A model generated the notes under the pieces. It did not search any database. It was not told the DNA's origin and saw only the letters and a program-made list of their open reading frames with translations. Shown here in pieces: positions 1 to 9,003 of a stretch of 64,000 bases of DNA. The first letter of the stretch is position 1. Every line of letters begins with the position of its first letter. Source of the stretch: Phycisphaerales bacterium (GTDB lineage: Bacteria; Planctomycetota; Phycisphaerae; Phycisphaerales; SM1A02); the NCBI GenBank assembly GCA_022446795.1, contig JAKVBX010000017.1, positions 1 to 64,000 of the forward strand, in the 5' to 3' direction. The translations under genes were made by a program, and so were the position numbers.

Positions 1-23
1 ACAGGGCTTCCTGGATGGTGGAA

Positions 24-85
24 GGGGGCGTAGGGGGGCGTGGGGGGCGTGGGGGGGCGTGGGGGTGTGGTGGGGATCTGGGGGG
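24..85 (+). repeat. G-tract repeat (GGGGG-CGT type)
   Basis: Seven runs of four to seven G are separated by CGT, TGT or short spacers, so the + strand could form a G-quadruplex. The tract lies just past the 3' end of the beta-helix gene that stops at 101, and its transcript strand is C-rich. A similar tract lies at 21615-21660. Bases 1-18 read on the minus strand encode TIQEAL, the conserved start motif of the beta-helix proteins here, so a neighbouring beta-helix gene or remnant may lie to the left. That last point is inference. Confidence 0.6.
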
Positions 86-100
86 CTGGTCACCGTCCAG

Positions 101-2407
101 CTAGGGGCAGGTGTCCCCGTATTGGCCAAGGAGGATCAGCACGTCATCGGTATCGACGAGACCGTCTCCATCGAAGTCTGCCGCTGGATTGGCCTGATCC
201 CAGGCTGAGATCACGAAGAGCAGATCGTTGACATCGACCAGGTCATCGCCGTTGACATCCCCCGGGCAGGTTGGGCAGGTCTCCAGCGCCTGGTTGCCCT
301 GGACGTCATTCCACGGGCCGCTGAACTGGGTGGGGGTGTTGCCGCAGACCAGTGAGTTGGTGAACGAGGCGTTGCTGCTGGAGAGGCCGGAGAATCCACC
401 GCCATCGATTGTTGCCGTGTTGCCCGAGATGAGGCAACCATGCACCTGGGGTGCGCACTGGCTGCCGGCATAGAGGCCACCGCCGAGATCGGCCTGGTTG
501 CCCGTGATGGAGCACCGGTCAATGATGGGACTGGAGGTGATGAGCAGGATGCCTGCGCCGGCGCCAGGTTCACCATTGGCGATGTTTCCGCTGATGGTGC
601 AGCCGGTGATGATGGCATCGGTACTGTCACATCGAATACCGGTACCCCGCAGTGCCTGGTTGTCGATCACCTGGCAGTTCTTGATGACCGGGTCGCCGCC
701 ATTGATGCAGTAGATGCCGGCGGCTGAACTGGTGCCGGTATTGCCCTGGATGACACATTCTGTGATGCGCGCATTGCTTGAATCGCAGTAGATGGCTGTT
801 CCGCGGGTGGCGACATTGTTGGTGAGGATGCAGTTCTCCACCGTCGAGAAGTCGAAGTCGGAGGCGTAGATGCCGGCCCCGTAGTCGTTCGCCGTGTTCT
901 GATCGAACAGGCAGTCTTCCAGGTAGGGGGAACCACCACTGCTTGAGAAGCCTGCGCCGGCTCTGGCGGAGTTTCCGCTGAAGGTGCAGTCCTCGATGAA
1001 GAGAAGGCCGCCATTGGAGTTGTGGAATCCGCCGCCAACATCACTGGCACTGTTGTTCGTAAAGGTGCAACCGGTCAGATCGATGTTGCTGCTGTTGTCT
1101 GTATGGAATCCACCGCCATCTTCTGCGGTGTTGCTGATGAAGCTGCAGCCAACGAATGTTCCCCCCGAGTCGGCCATGCTGAAGTTGCCACCACCCCTGG
1201 CAGCGGTGTTGGAGAGGAACTCACAGTTGATCATGACCGGATCGGAATCACTGTGATTGATCATGCCGCCGCCATCCAGCCCGGCCTGATTGGAGATGAT
1301 CCGGCAGCCGTCCAGCACGGGATCGGAGTTGTTCCAGTTGGCGATTGCGCCTCCTCCCCCAAAGCCATTGTCGTCAAGAGAAACATTCTCCTCGAAGGTG
1401 CAGCCATCGAGAGAAGGAGAGCTGTTCTGGTTGTACAGTCCGCCGCCGTACACGGCGATGTTGTTCTTGAAGAAACAGTCAGTGAAGATCGGGTTGGAGT
1501 CCCAGCTGCTGACACCGCCACCTCGTGGACTCATGTTGTCAAGAAACTGGCATTGAATGAACAAGGCGGGTCCTGTCGTATGGACACCACCACCACCACC
1601 GTCCAGATCGAGTGCGGTGTTCCGGGAGAAGACGCAGTTGTCCAATGTCGGGGTGGCAGAATCGATATACAGACCACCACCGTAGCCACTGGCGTTGTTG
1701 TTCGAGAACGTCAAGTTGGACAACAGCGGGCTGCTTGTTCCAAAGCATGATCCCCCGGCGCCTTGGCCATTGGCGAGGTTCCCGGTGATGAGGCAGTTGT
1801 CGACGGCCGGGCTGGAGTTCTCGAAGAGCGTCCCGGCGCCTCCATCGGCGATGTTGCCCGAGATGGTGCAGCCCGTGGTCGTGCCTTCGCTGGTCACGTA
1901 GTAGATGCCGGCGCCGTACTCGGCCTCGTTGTCGATGACGGTGCAGTTGGTGATCGTGAGGCTGCTGGAGGCGGAGGCGATTCCACCGCCAATGTTGGCC
2001 GAGTTGCCCTGGACGATGCAGCCGTTGATAGTGGCCTCGACCCCATAGCAGAAGAGGCCGCCGCCGTATGTGGGGGTGTCGCCACCGGTGATGATGAGAT
2101 CCGTGATCAGCGTGCTGGACGTCTCACCCGTGTTGATCACGAAGACAGGGCCAGCCTGCTGGGCATCAATGATGGTCTCGAGGGTGCCATTGCTGTTGCG
2201 CGTGCCCTGGATCGTGATGGCCCGGCCCCCTGGCGTGATTCCATGTTCCGTGAAGGTCCCCGCGTCAATGGCGATGATGTCACCATCGATGGACGCATCG
2301 ATTGCCGCCTGGATCGTGGGGTAATCACCCGGCACGCTGATCGTGGCGGCGGAGACGGCCAAGGGCACCAGGAGGCTGGCAAGGATTGTGGCAATACTGA
2401 TTCGCAT
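101..2407 (-). CDS. Secreted beta-helix protein with C-terminal dockerin pair
   Basis: The 768-residue protein has a signal peptide (residues 1 to about 20, ending VSAA). The motif DYPTIQAAID follows, typical of the first coil of right-handed parallel beta-helix (pectate-lyase-like) proteins. About 600 residues of repeats of the form NNTA-GGG-C-F follow. The C-terminus (about 712-768) holds two EF-hand-like loops, GDVNGDDLVDVNDLL and DFDGDGLVDTDDVL, a planctomycete type of dockerin repeat expected to bind calcium and serve attachment. No catalytic residues of a known lyase are evident, so an enzymatic role is unproven. It is probably an exported surface or adhesion protein. The ATG at 2407 directly begins a good signal peptide, though the Shine-Dalgarno is weak. 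Confidence 0.85.
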   Translation of the reverse strand: MRISIATILASLLVPLAVSAATISVPGDYPTIQAAIDASIDGDIIAIDAGTFTEHGITPGGRAITIQGTRNSNGTLETIIDAQQAGPVFVINTGETSSTLITDLIITGGDTPTYGGGLFCYGVEATINGCIVQGNSANIGGGIASASSSLTITNCTVIDNEAEYGAGIYYVTSEGTTTGCTISGNIADGGAGTLFENSSPAVDNCLITGNLANGQGAGGSCFGTSSPLLSNLTFSNNNASGYGGGLYIDSATPTLDNCVFSRNTALDLDGGGGGVHTTGPALFIQCQFLDNMSPRGGGVSSWDSNPIFTDCFFKNNIAVYGGGLYNQNSSPSLDGCTFEENVSLDDNGFGGGGAIANWNNSDPVLDGCRIISNQAGLDGGGMINHSDSDPVMINCEFLSNTAARGGGNFSMADSGGTFVGCSFISNTAEDGGGFHTDNSSNIDLTGCTFTNNSASDVGGGFHNSNGGLLFIEDCTFSGNSARAGAGFSSSGGSPYLEDCLFDQNTANDYGAGIYASDFDFSTVENCILTNNVATRGTAIYCDSSNARITECVIQGNTGTSSAAGIYCINGGDPVIKNCQVIDNQALRGTGIRCDSTDAIITGCTISGNIANGEPGAGAGILLITSSPIIDRCSITGNQADLGGGLYAGSQCAPQVHGCLISGNTATIDGGGFSGLSSSNASFTNSLVCGNTPTQFSGPWNDVQGNQALETCPTCPGDVNGDDLVDVNDLLFVISAWDQANPAADFDGDGLVDTDDVLILLGQYGDTCP

Positions 2408-2429
2408 GGGGGCTATCCAGAGTCCCCCT

Positions 2430-2457
2430 ATTGTGGCCTTGTCCTGGCCGGGATCAA
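2430..2457 (-). promoter_or_regulatory. Possible promoter of the beta-helix gene at 2407
   Basis: On the minus strand TTGATC (2457-2452) and CACAAT (2435-2430) are 16 bases apart, each matching four of six bases of the sigma-70 consensus. The start site would lie about 15-20 bases before the ATG, which is tight. Confidence 0.3.
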
Positions 2458-2590
2458 GTTCTGATCAGCTCAAGTCTCCGGCGAATACTGGAGTGAGAGC
2501 AGATTTTCCTGTGTGGCGGCCTTTCGTCGACATGCCGGCGAGGCAGTCGGCCTCCACCGCCTTCGGCCATGTGACTCGAAGCGCCAGCCG

Positions 2591-4078
2591 CTACGAGCAG
2601 GCGTTGCCGTAGACCTGCAGGAGGGACAGGAGATCATCGACATCGACCTCGCCGCTGCCATCCAGATCGCTCACGCATCCAGCCGAACAATCCGTGCCAT
2701 ACTCGGCCAGTAGCGCGAGGAGGTCGTCGACACCGATGGTCTCGTCGCCGTTCAGATCGCCAATGCACTGGCAGGCATCCGGGATGCCATCGAGGTTGGC
2801 ATCCAGCAAGGTGCCATCGGCCAGATCGCACTCGTCTGGAACCTGGTTCCCGTTGCAGTCACCACTGTTGCCTGAGGCGATGTCGAGATCATCGCAGAGA
2901 TCATTGTCGTTGCAGTCCAGGCCGATCGGATCGCCAGGTGGGAGATACGTGTTTATCGCAATCTCATTGAACTGAACGCCACCGCCCCAGTAATAGCCGG
3001 AGGCGACCTGGGTACCGGAAAGCCCCACGATCGGGCTGGTCAGGAACCCGGGGACCAGGTCCGGATCCGATGTTTCGATCTGGTCGATCTCATTCCACTG
3101 CGTACCGTCAAACTGGTACACGTGGACTGTCCCGGGGGCAAGTGAATCACCGAAGTTCACCCCGGCGGTCGCGACGATCATGTCGCCATCCACTCGGACC
3201 GCGAAGCCGAGATCGATGATGTTCGGATCAGCCGTGTCCAGTTGCTGTTCGATGGACCATGTGCCATCGCTGAGGCGGAAGACTGCGGCACCTTCCGTGC
3301 CGGCCGGTGAGCCGTCGTAGTAGCTGCCCACGACGGCAACATCTCCATCCAGGTCGACCGAGGTTCCCAGGGCCGTTACCAGGGGATGGGTCAGGTGCTG
3401 CTTGAGGGCCCAGCTTTCACCGTCGAACTGGTAGGCGTAGGCACCAGCATCCAGGGTGGCGACGAGCAGGTTGTCACCATCCACCGCCACATCGACACCG
3501 AAGAACAGGACGTCCTCGCTGGGCGACGACACGATGGCTTCCTGGGACCAGTCCCCGTTGCTGCTTCGCCGGTAGATGATGGCCTGGCCATCGCTCTGCA
3601 AGGTGTTGCCCAGGGCCGCGACGTCACCGGAGATGGATGCCGCCAGGCCATATCGGCCGCCGGAGTCATCATCGGACGACGCCTCGAGCGTCCAGTTGCC
3701 TCCATCGCGGTTGTAGATGACGAAGCCGCCGGGCGACATGTAGTCAGGGCGGACGATGGTGAAATCGCCGGAGATATCCGCTCGCTTGAAAGGTGCGTAG
3801 ATGAGATCGGAGGCATGCGGAGCCGGCCTGGTTGCTTCCAACTCCCAGGTTCCGTTCTGCCGGTGGTAATGCTGGGATACCCAGTTGTCGTCTTCGGTCA
3901 ACTCCAGGACAACGGCGATGTCACCGGAGATCGCCAGCTCGAAACCGCCTTCGGTCTCGACTGGTTGATAGTCGAACAGTTCGGAGGTGCTTGAGCACGG
4001 TACCGTGCCATTTTCGGCGACTGACATGCCGCTCGTGATGAGCGCGAGGACAACGGTCAAGCAGATCTTGGACATCAT
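2591..4078 (-). CDS. Secreted beta-propeller-like (FG-GAP-type) protein with dockerin pair
   Basis: This 495-residue protein begins at an ATG at 4078 (MMSKICLTVVLALI..., a clear signal peptide), preceded by GGGGAG. A longer reading frame to 4168 exists but has no signal peptide at its start. The body contains repeated units of about 50 residues of the type 'dSGDxxvvGxxxxdg...aavYrr..g.Ws.e', as in the FG-GAP/integrin-like propeller repeats of planctomycetes. A DCNDNDLCDDLD and DCNGNQVPDECD linker follows. The tail has two dockerin-like calcium loops (GDLNGDETIGVDDLL, DLDGSGEVDVDDLL). The role is probably structural or binding at the cell surface. The exact fold is inferred from the repeat pattern. 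Confidence 0.82.
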   Translation of the reverse strand: MMSKICLTVVLALITSGMSVAENGTVPCSSTSELFDYQPVETEGGFELAISGDIAVVLELTEDDNWVSQHYHRQNGTWELEATRPAPHASDLIYAPFKRADISGDFTIVRPDYMSPGGFVIYNRDGGNWTLEASSDDDSGGRYGLAASISGDVAALGNTLQSDGQAIIYRRSSNGDWSQEAIVSSPSEDVLFFGVDVAVDGDNLLVATLDAGAYAYQFDGESWALKQHLTHPLVTALGTSVDLDGDVAVVGSYYDGSPAGTEGAAVFRLSDGTWSIEQQLDTADPNIIDLGFAVRVDGDMIVATAGVNFGDSLAPGTVHVYQFDGTQWNEIDQIETSDPDLVPGFLTSPIVGLSGTQVASGYYWGGGVQFNEIAINTYLPPGDPIGLDCNDNDLCDDLDIASGNSGDCNGNQVPDECDLADGTLLDANLDGIPDACQCIGDLNGDETIGVDDLLALLAEYGTDCSAGCVSDLDGSGEVDVDDLLSLLQVYGNACS

Positions 4079-4124
4079 TTTCACTCCCCAGGAAAAGGCC
4101 GTTACTCGGCCTGTGCCACGACAA

Positions 4125-4153
4125 ATTAGACCGATTTCGCCAACGCAAGTCAA
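4125..4153 (-). promoter_or_regulatory. Sigma-70-like promoter of the propeller-protein gene
   Basis: On the minus strand TTGACT (4153-4148) and TCTAAT (4130-4125) are separated by exactly 17 bases. Both hexamers match the consensus at five of six positions. The transcript would start near 4118 and have a leader of about 40 bases carrying the GGGGAG ribosome site. It is the best promoter match I found in the window. Confidence 0.6.
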
Positions 4154-4256
4154 TGGCCGGGATCGCAATTCCGTGCGGCGGCACCCGTTCGAGGCCGACT
4201 GCTTTTCGATCCTCTTTTAAATTGCCTGGTGTCGGTGCGTATCTGGTTGCAGGTGT

Positions 4257-5162
4257 TCAGGCCATATGGTCCTGCCCACGCTGCCGGGCCAGGTCGACCT
4301 GGTGCTGGCGCTGGGCGAACCGGGCCTTCTGTTCGTCAGTCGTCTGGTCGTGACATCTCGGGCAACTCACACCTTCCTGGTAGTGCTCGGATTTCCGATC
4401 AGACGCCTGCAGCGGATATCGGCAGGCACGGCACAGGTCATAGTGTCCAACCTTGAGGCCATGGCCGACGGAGACACGCTCGTCAAAGACGAAGCACTGG
4501 CCTTTCCAGAGGCTCTCGTCCTCGGGGATGCGTTCCAGGTACTTGAGGATCCCACCCTCGAGGTGGTAGACCTCCTTCACGCCGGCCTGCTTGAGCAGGG
4601 CGGTTGACTTCTCGCAGCGGATGCCACCGGTGCAGAACATGGCCACGCGTGGTTGGGCATCGATGTCGAGATGTTCTTCAAGCCACTGGGGCAGTTGCCC
4701 GAAGCTCTGGAGGTCCGGGTTGATAGCCCGTTCGAAGGAGCCGATCTCAACTTCGTAGTCATTCCGGGTATCGATCACGATGACCTCGGGATCGCTGATC
4801 AGATCGTTCCAGTCCTCGGCCGTGACGTAGGTTCCGGCCAACTGGGTCGGATCGACGTCTGGTACGCCCATCGTCACGATTTCCTTCTTCAGCCGTACCC
4901 TCAACTTTCGGAAGGGCTGCTTGCCGGCAGACGATTCCTTCCATTGAAGGTCGGCGAGGCGAGGGTCTTCGCGCAGGAAGTCGAGCACCGCCATCACGCC
5001 TTCCCGGGGCCCGGCAATCGTGGAGTTGATTCCCTCGTTGGCCAGGAGGATGATCCCCTTGACATCATTGGAATCACAGCAGGACTCGATGGCGTCTCGA
5101 AGAGAGGCGTGATCATCAAGCCTGGTGAACTTGTAGAAGGTAATGACGAGCAGTTGGTTCAC
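4257..5162 (-). CDS. trhO: tRNA uridine-34 hydroxylase (rhodanese family, TrhO/YceA)
   Basis: The 301-residue protein matches the TrhO/YceA family throughout. It has an N-terminal acylphosphatase-like domain (about 5-95, with GIILLANEGINSTIAG) and a rhodanese domain (about 112-212) with the loop CTGGIRCEKS. C177 and C183 lie in this loop, and C183 is the expected active cysteine. A C-terminal zinc-type region has CRAC (244-247) and CPRC (267-270). The family hydroxylates U34 of certain tRNAs with O2 to give 5-hydroxyuridine. The start is GTG at 5162, chosen because the family's N-terminal strand begins there. The ribosome site is weak. It is downstream of, and opposite to, the promoter region of the next gene. 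Confidence 0.93.
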   Translation of the reverse strand: MNQLLVITFYKFTRLDDHASLRDAIESCCDSNDVKGIILLANEGINSTIAGPREGVMAVLDFLREDPRLADLQWKESSAGKQPFRKLRVRLKKEIVTMGVPDVDPTQLAGTYVTAEDWNDLISDPEVIVIDTRNDYEVEIGSFERAINPDLQSFGQLPQWLEEHLDIDAQPRVAMFCTGGIRCEKSTALLKQAGVKEVYHLEGGILKYLERIPEDESLWKGQCFVFDERVSVGHGLKVGHYDLCRACRYPLQASDRKSEHYQEGVSCPRCHDQTTDEQKARFAQRQHQVDLARQRGQDHMA

Positions 5163-5334
5163 GGTCAGTTGGCCTGGGCAGGGGGTGTCAGGATCCCGGT
5201 GGCCCGGGGGGCTTCCATGATGCCGAACACCGAGTTCGTGTCAATCTCGGGGGCGTGATCATCGCGGAACCCGGGCTCACGCCATCTCCCGGGCAGGCGG
5301 TGGATCCGTTTGGCCGTTCTGCTGGTGATATGGC

Positions 5335-5363
5335 TTGTGAGCGGGTGTCTCCGGAGCTATATA
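5335..5363 (+). promoter_or_regulatory. Likely promoter of the large beta-helix/LamG gene
   Basis: TTGTGA (5335-5340), a 17-base spacer and TATATA (5358-5363) fit a sigma-70 promoter. The expected start is near 5370, giving a leader of about 70 bases before the ATG at 5439. Confidence 0.5.
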
Positions 5364-5438
5364 TGGTTGGGCTGGCATTTGTTTTTGAAAACCCTTCCAG
5401 CGGTGCCCAGCCCGTCTTTTCTGAGGATAGAGAGTGCC

Positions 5439-8400
5439 ATGCTTTCCTGCCTGATCTGGTCAGTTCTCCTTTCATTCGGTGCCGCAGATGTCATCTGGGT
5501 TCCCGATGACCACGCATCGATCCAGGAAGCGATCGATGCGGCCAGCAATGGAGACACGGTCCGCGTCCGGGATGGGCACTACGTCGAGATCATCAACTTC
5601 AATGGGAAGACAATCACGGTCGAGAGCGAGAACGGTCCGGAGTCCACGACGATCGATGCGGGGGGGTCCAAGTTCGGCAGCCACAACTGCTGTGATGCCT
5701 CTCCATTCAATGGTGGCTGCACCAGCGAGGCCTGTGCCGCCGAGGTGTGCTACTACGAGCCGACCTGCTGTACGGAAGTCTGGCAACAGTTCTGCGCGGA
5801 TCTCGCCGAGGACCTCTGTGGCTGTGGCGGAGCGGTGGTGACCTTCAATACAGCCGAGGGCAACAACTCGATCCTGAGAGGGTTCACCATTCGCGGTGGC
5901 ACCGGAAGTACCGAGGTGTTCTGGAACAAGGGTGGTGGGATCTACTGTGGCGGCGCCTCGCCGACCATCGAGGGCAACATCATCACGGACAATCACGTGA
6001 CCACGGACGGCGGTGGCCTCTACTTCACGCAGTCCAGTGCCGTCCTGATCGGCAATACGATCAGTAACAACTCGGCGGACTGGTACAACGGGGGCGGCAT
6101 CTATGCCGTGGCGTCTTCGCTTGTCATGCAGAACAACACGATCACGGGCAACTACAGCATCAGTGGCAGTGGTGGCGCAATGCGGCTGGAGGAATGCATT
6201 GACATCAGCATGATCGGCAACACGATTGAGAACAACCAGGCCATGGGTGACGATGGTGGGGGCGTCTATGTCACCTGCAACAACTTCCAGTTCACTGGCA
6301 ATATCGTCCGCGGAAACTCCGGCAATGATGTCGGCGGCGGACTGTACATCGGCTGCCAGGTGGCCAGCATCACGAACAACATCATCGAGGGCAATACGAC
6401 GCGGGATGATGGTGGCGGATTCTGGCTCAACGCGGTTGATGCCACTGTCAGCTTCAACACCATTACCGGCAACTATGCCGGTGGGCCCAACTACGACACC
6501 CCGGGTGACATCGGTGGTGGCATGGATTGCACCATTACTGGAACCGGCATCATCAAGGCCAATACGATCTCGGGCAATCGCGCCTGGAACGATGGAGGCG
6601 GGGCTCGCCTCGTCGGGGGCGACCTGCTCCTGGACGGCAACATCTTCGACGACAACTCCACGCAGGGGAATGGTGGTGGGCTGTATTGTTCGCAGACCAG
6701 TCGCCTGGTCATCAAGGGGTGTCGCTTCCGCGGCAATGTCTCGGGCGACCTTGGCTATGGTGGCCAGGGCGGTGGCCTGCGGGTCGTGGCCGCGGAGGAT
6801 ACCTGGATCGTCGGCAACACCATCCAGGACAACATTTCACACGACAAGGGTGGCGGTCTCTACACGGGTGGCGGCGTGGTCGCCGGCAATCTCATGACGG
6901 GCAATCGTGCTCGGTGGCATGGTGGTGGTGCCTACGCCTCGGGTTCGACGCTCATGGTCAACAACACGATCATGGACAATGTCGCCGGTGATTCCGGTGG
7001 CGGGGCTCATGCCCAGGAAGGCGTGACGCACAACAGCATCATCCGCGGCAACAAGGCCCAGAAGGGCGCCCAGTACTGGACGAACAACCATGCTGCGGTG
7101 GTGACCCATTCCAACATCGAGGGTGGATATGACGGTGCCGGGAACATCGACCTGGAGCCCGCGTTTGCGGACGATCCCAGACACTTCCCGACGATTACAG
7201 GCGACTACCGAATGACTGCTTGTTCCAGCGGTGTCAACCTTGGTGATGACGGCGTTGTTCCGGCTGACGAAGCCGACCTGGATGGTGATGGCGACGTGAC
7301 GGAGCCGATGCCACTTGATCTGGCCGGTGCAATCCGTTTCGTTGGCGTGGTGGACATGGGCTGCCATGAGCAGATGGTGGTTGGTCCAGCGTGCCCGGCC
7401 GCGGAGGACTGCGACGGCAACGGTATTCGTGATGAACTGGATCTCCTGGACTGTGATGGAAGTGACTGGTGCCTGGACTGCAATGGAAACGGCCGCCTGG
7501 ATGCCTGCGACCTGGTGTCCGCGGCTGATTCGGCGACAACAGTCCAGGGCTACTGGCGGTTCGAGGAGGCCGGGGAAGAGGTACTCGATGATGGCCCCTA
7601 CGGCCTCGTCGGAGAGCCCAAGGAGGCCGAGTATTCAGGCGAGGTCGGTCCCGCCACCATCCTGGAGACCGGCGCACCGAACACGGGCGCCCTGTACCTG
7701 GGTGGTGTCGGCCGGGTGCTCATTGATGATGATTTCAATGTCACCACCTTCACCGCGAACGACCCACAGGCCTTCACCTTCGAGTGCTGGGTCCGTGTTG
7801 ATGAACTCGGGGGCAAGCAGGTACTGGTCCATCGCAAGGATCATCCGCATCCCGACTACTACACGAACTACACGATCTATGCCCAGGGTGGTGGCATCCA
7901 TCAGAACGTCGATGTCAATTTCGGCAAGACCAGCGGCATCAATGGTCGGGAACTGGTGATGTTCTTCGGCGGCAACGGAAACATCTGGACCGTTACATCC
8001 AATCTCCTGATCCAGGACAACCAGTGGCATCATGTCAGCGTGGCTCATGACGCCTGGTCACACTCGATCCGGTTCGGCCTGGATTCGGACTTCGAGACGT
8101 TGACGTACAACAAGAACATGGCTCATCACCCGGCCTTCATGGACCTCATGCTGGGTGGAAAGCGGAATGCCCAGGGCAGCATCAACCAACGGCTGAAGGG
8201 TGCCATCGACGAGGTCCGGATCTGCACGGGCATCCTGGCGCCCTCGCAACTTCTCAATACGCTTCCCGCGGGGACCACCGCCGACTGCAATGGCAATGGA
8301 CTTCCCGATGACTGCGACCTCGCCAGTGGCACCAGCGAAGATGCTGATGGCGACGGCTGGCCCGATGAGTGTGATGCCTGCCTGGGGGACCTGGATGGCG

Positions 8401-8537
8401 ATGGTGTTGTCGGCGTGGATGACCTGCTGGAGATGATTGCCCAGTGGGGAGGCGATGGCAGCGGCGATCTTGATGACAACAGCGTTGTCGATGTCAATGA
8501 CGTGCTATTGCTTCTCAACGAGTGGGGCAACTGTTGA
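5439..8537 (+). CDS. Large secreted beta-helix protein with Cys-rich insert, LamG domain and dockerin pair
   Basis: This 1032-residue protein starts at the ATG at 5439, which begins a signal peptide (MLSCLIWSVLLSFGAAD). An upstream in-frame start at 5310 would add 43 residues of unlikely sequence. Domains in order: the beta-helix entry DDHASIQEAIDAA; a cysteine-rich insert at about 83-131; about 25 beta-helix coils of the GGGxY-N-I-GN type to about residue 640; a DCDGNGIRDELD calcium linker; a LamG/concanavalin-like domain (about 700-940, starting GYWRFEEAGEEVLDDG); and a C-terminal dockerin pair (about 980-1032). A LamG domain suggests carbohydrate binding. The protein is probably an extracellular polysaccharide-binding or adhesion protein. 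No catalytic site was recognised. Confidence 0.85.
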   Translation: MLSCLIWSVLLSFGAADVIWVPDDHASIQEAIDAASNGDTVRVRDGHYVEIINFNGKTITVESENGPESTTIDAGGSKFGSHNCCDASPFNGGCTSEACAAEVCYYEPTCCTEVWQQFCADLAEDLCGCGGAVVTFNTAEGNNSILRGFTIRGGTGSTEVFWNKGGGIYCGGASPTIEGNIITDNHVTTDGGGLYFTQSSAVLIGNTISNNSADWYNGGGIYAVASSLVMQNNTITGNYSISGSGGAMRLEECIDISMIGNTIENNQAMGDDGGGVYVTCNNFQFTGNIVRGNSGNDVGGGLYIGCQVASITNNIIEGNTTRDDGGGFWLNAVDATVSFNTITGNYAGGPNYDTPGDIGGGMDCTITGTGIIKANTISGNRAWNDGGGARLVGGDLLLDGNIFDDNSTQGNGGGLYCSQTSRLVIKGCRFRGNVSGDLGYGGQGGGLRVVAAEDTWIVGNTIQDNISHDKGGGLYTGGGVVAGNLMTGNRARWHGGGAYASGSTLMVNNTIMDNVAGDSGGGAHAQEGVTHNSIIRGNKAQKGAQYWTNNHAAVVTHSNIEGGYDGAGNIDLEPAFADDPRHFPTITGDYRMTACSSGVNLGDDGVVPADEADLDGDGDVTEPMPLDLAGAIRFVGVVDMGCHEQMVVGPACPAAEDCDGNGIRDELDLLDCDGSDWCLDCNGNGRLDACDLVSAADSATTVQGYWRFEEAGEEVLDDGPYGLVGEPKEAEYSGEVGPATILETGAPNTGALYLGGVGRVLIDDDFNVTTFTANDPQAFTFECWVRVDELGGKQVLVHRKDHPHPDYYTNYTIYAQGGGIHQNVDVNFGKTSGINGRELVMFFGGNGNIWTVTSNLLIQDNQWHHVSVAHDAWSHSIRFGLDSDFETLTYNKNMAHHPAFMDLMLGGKRNAQGSINQRLKGAIDEVRICTGILAPSQLLNTLPAGTTADCNGNGLPDDCDLASGTSEDADGDGWPDECDACLGDLDGDGVVGVDDLLEMIAQWGGDGSGDLDDNSVVDVNDVLLLLNEWGNC

Positions 8538-8557
8538 TCGCCTGACCTGCTGGTGCG

Positions 8558-8920
8558 CTACTCGATCCAGGTTCCAGTCGTGGTGCGATCCGATGTCTCA
8601 GCGTCACCGGTGTTGATCAGCCCGGTGGGTTCGACCAGCATCACGGCGCATTCCTCGTCGGCCACCGGTCGGTGCTCGACCCCGCGTGGGACGACGATCA
8701 TCTCTCCCGTCTTCAATTCGACCGTTCGATCCCGGAACTCCATGGTGAAGGACCCATCGAGGACGAGGAACATCTCGTCTTCACCGGGGTGGGAATGCCA
8801 GTCGAAGGCACCAAGGAACTTGGCCAGTTTCACCTGCTGGCCATTGAGTTCAGCGATGATCCGTGGTGACCAGTGGTCGTGGAATCGTCCCAGGGCGTTC
8901 GTGATGTTGATGGCTTCCAT
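8558..8920 (-). CDS. Small cupin-domain protein
   Basis: The 120-residue protein is a single cupin barrel. The first cupin motif is visible as HSHPGEDEMFLVLDG and the second as GEMIVVPRGVEHRP, so the metal-binding His/Glu set is present. The family resembles the mannose-6-phosphate-isomerase-like cupins that often begin MEAINI. For this reason the ATG at 8920 is preferred over a GTG at 8944 that would add eight residues. The substrate is unknown. The gene converges on the beta-helix/LamG gene, leaving only 20 bases between the two stop codons. Confidence 0.85.
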   Translation of the reverse strand: MEAINITNALGRFHDHWSPRIIAELNGQQVKLAKFLGAFDWHSHPGEDEMFLVLDGSFTMEFRDRTVELKTGEMIVVPRGVEHRPVADEECAVMLVEPTGLINTGDAETSDRTTTGTWIE

Positions 8921-9003
8921 GCCACGACTGTACTGGAAGTGCACCGCTCACGCGGGACACCCGTGGTGTCGCGATGCTGCCAGGTCCGAGGACGTGTTGT
9001 CTG

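Noticed and set aside
5165-5300. Open frame before trhO ending ILTPPAQAN
   Set aside because: It has no start codon or ribosome site except a 17-residue tail, and a stop lies close upstream.
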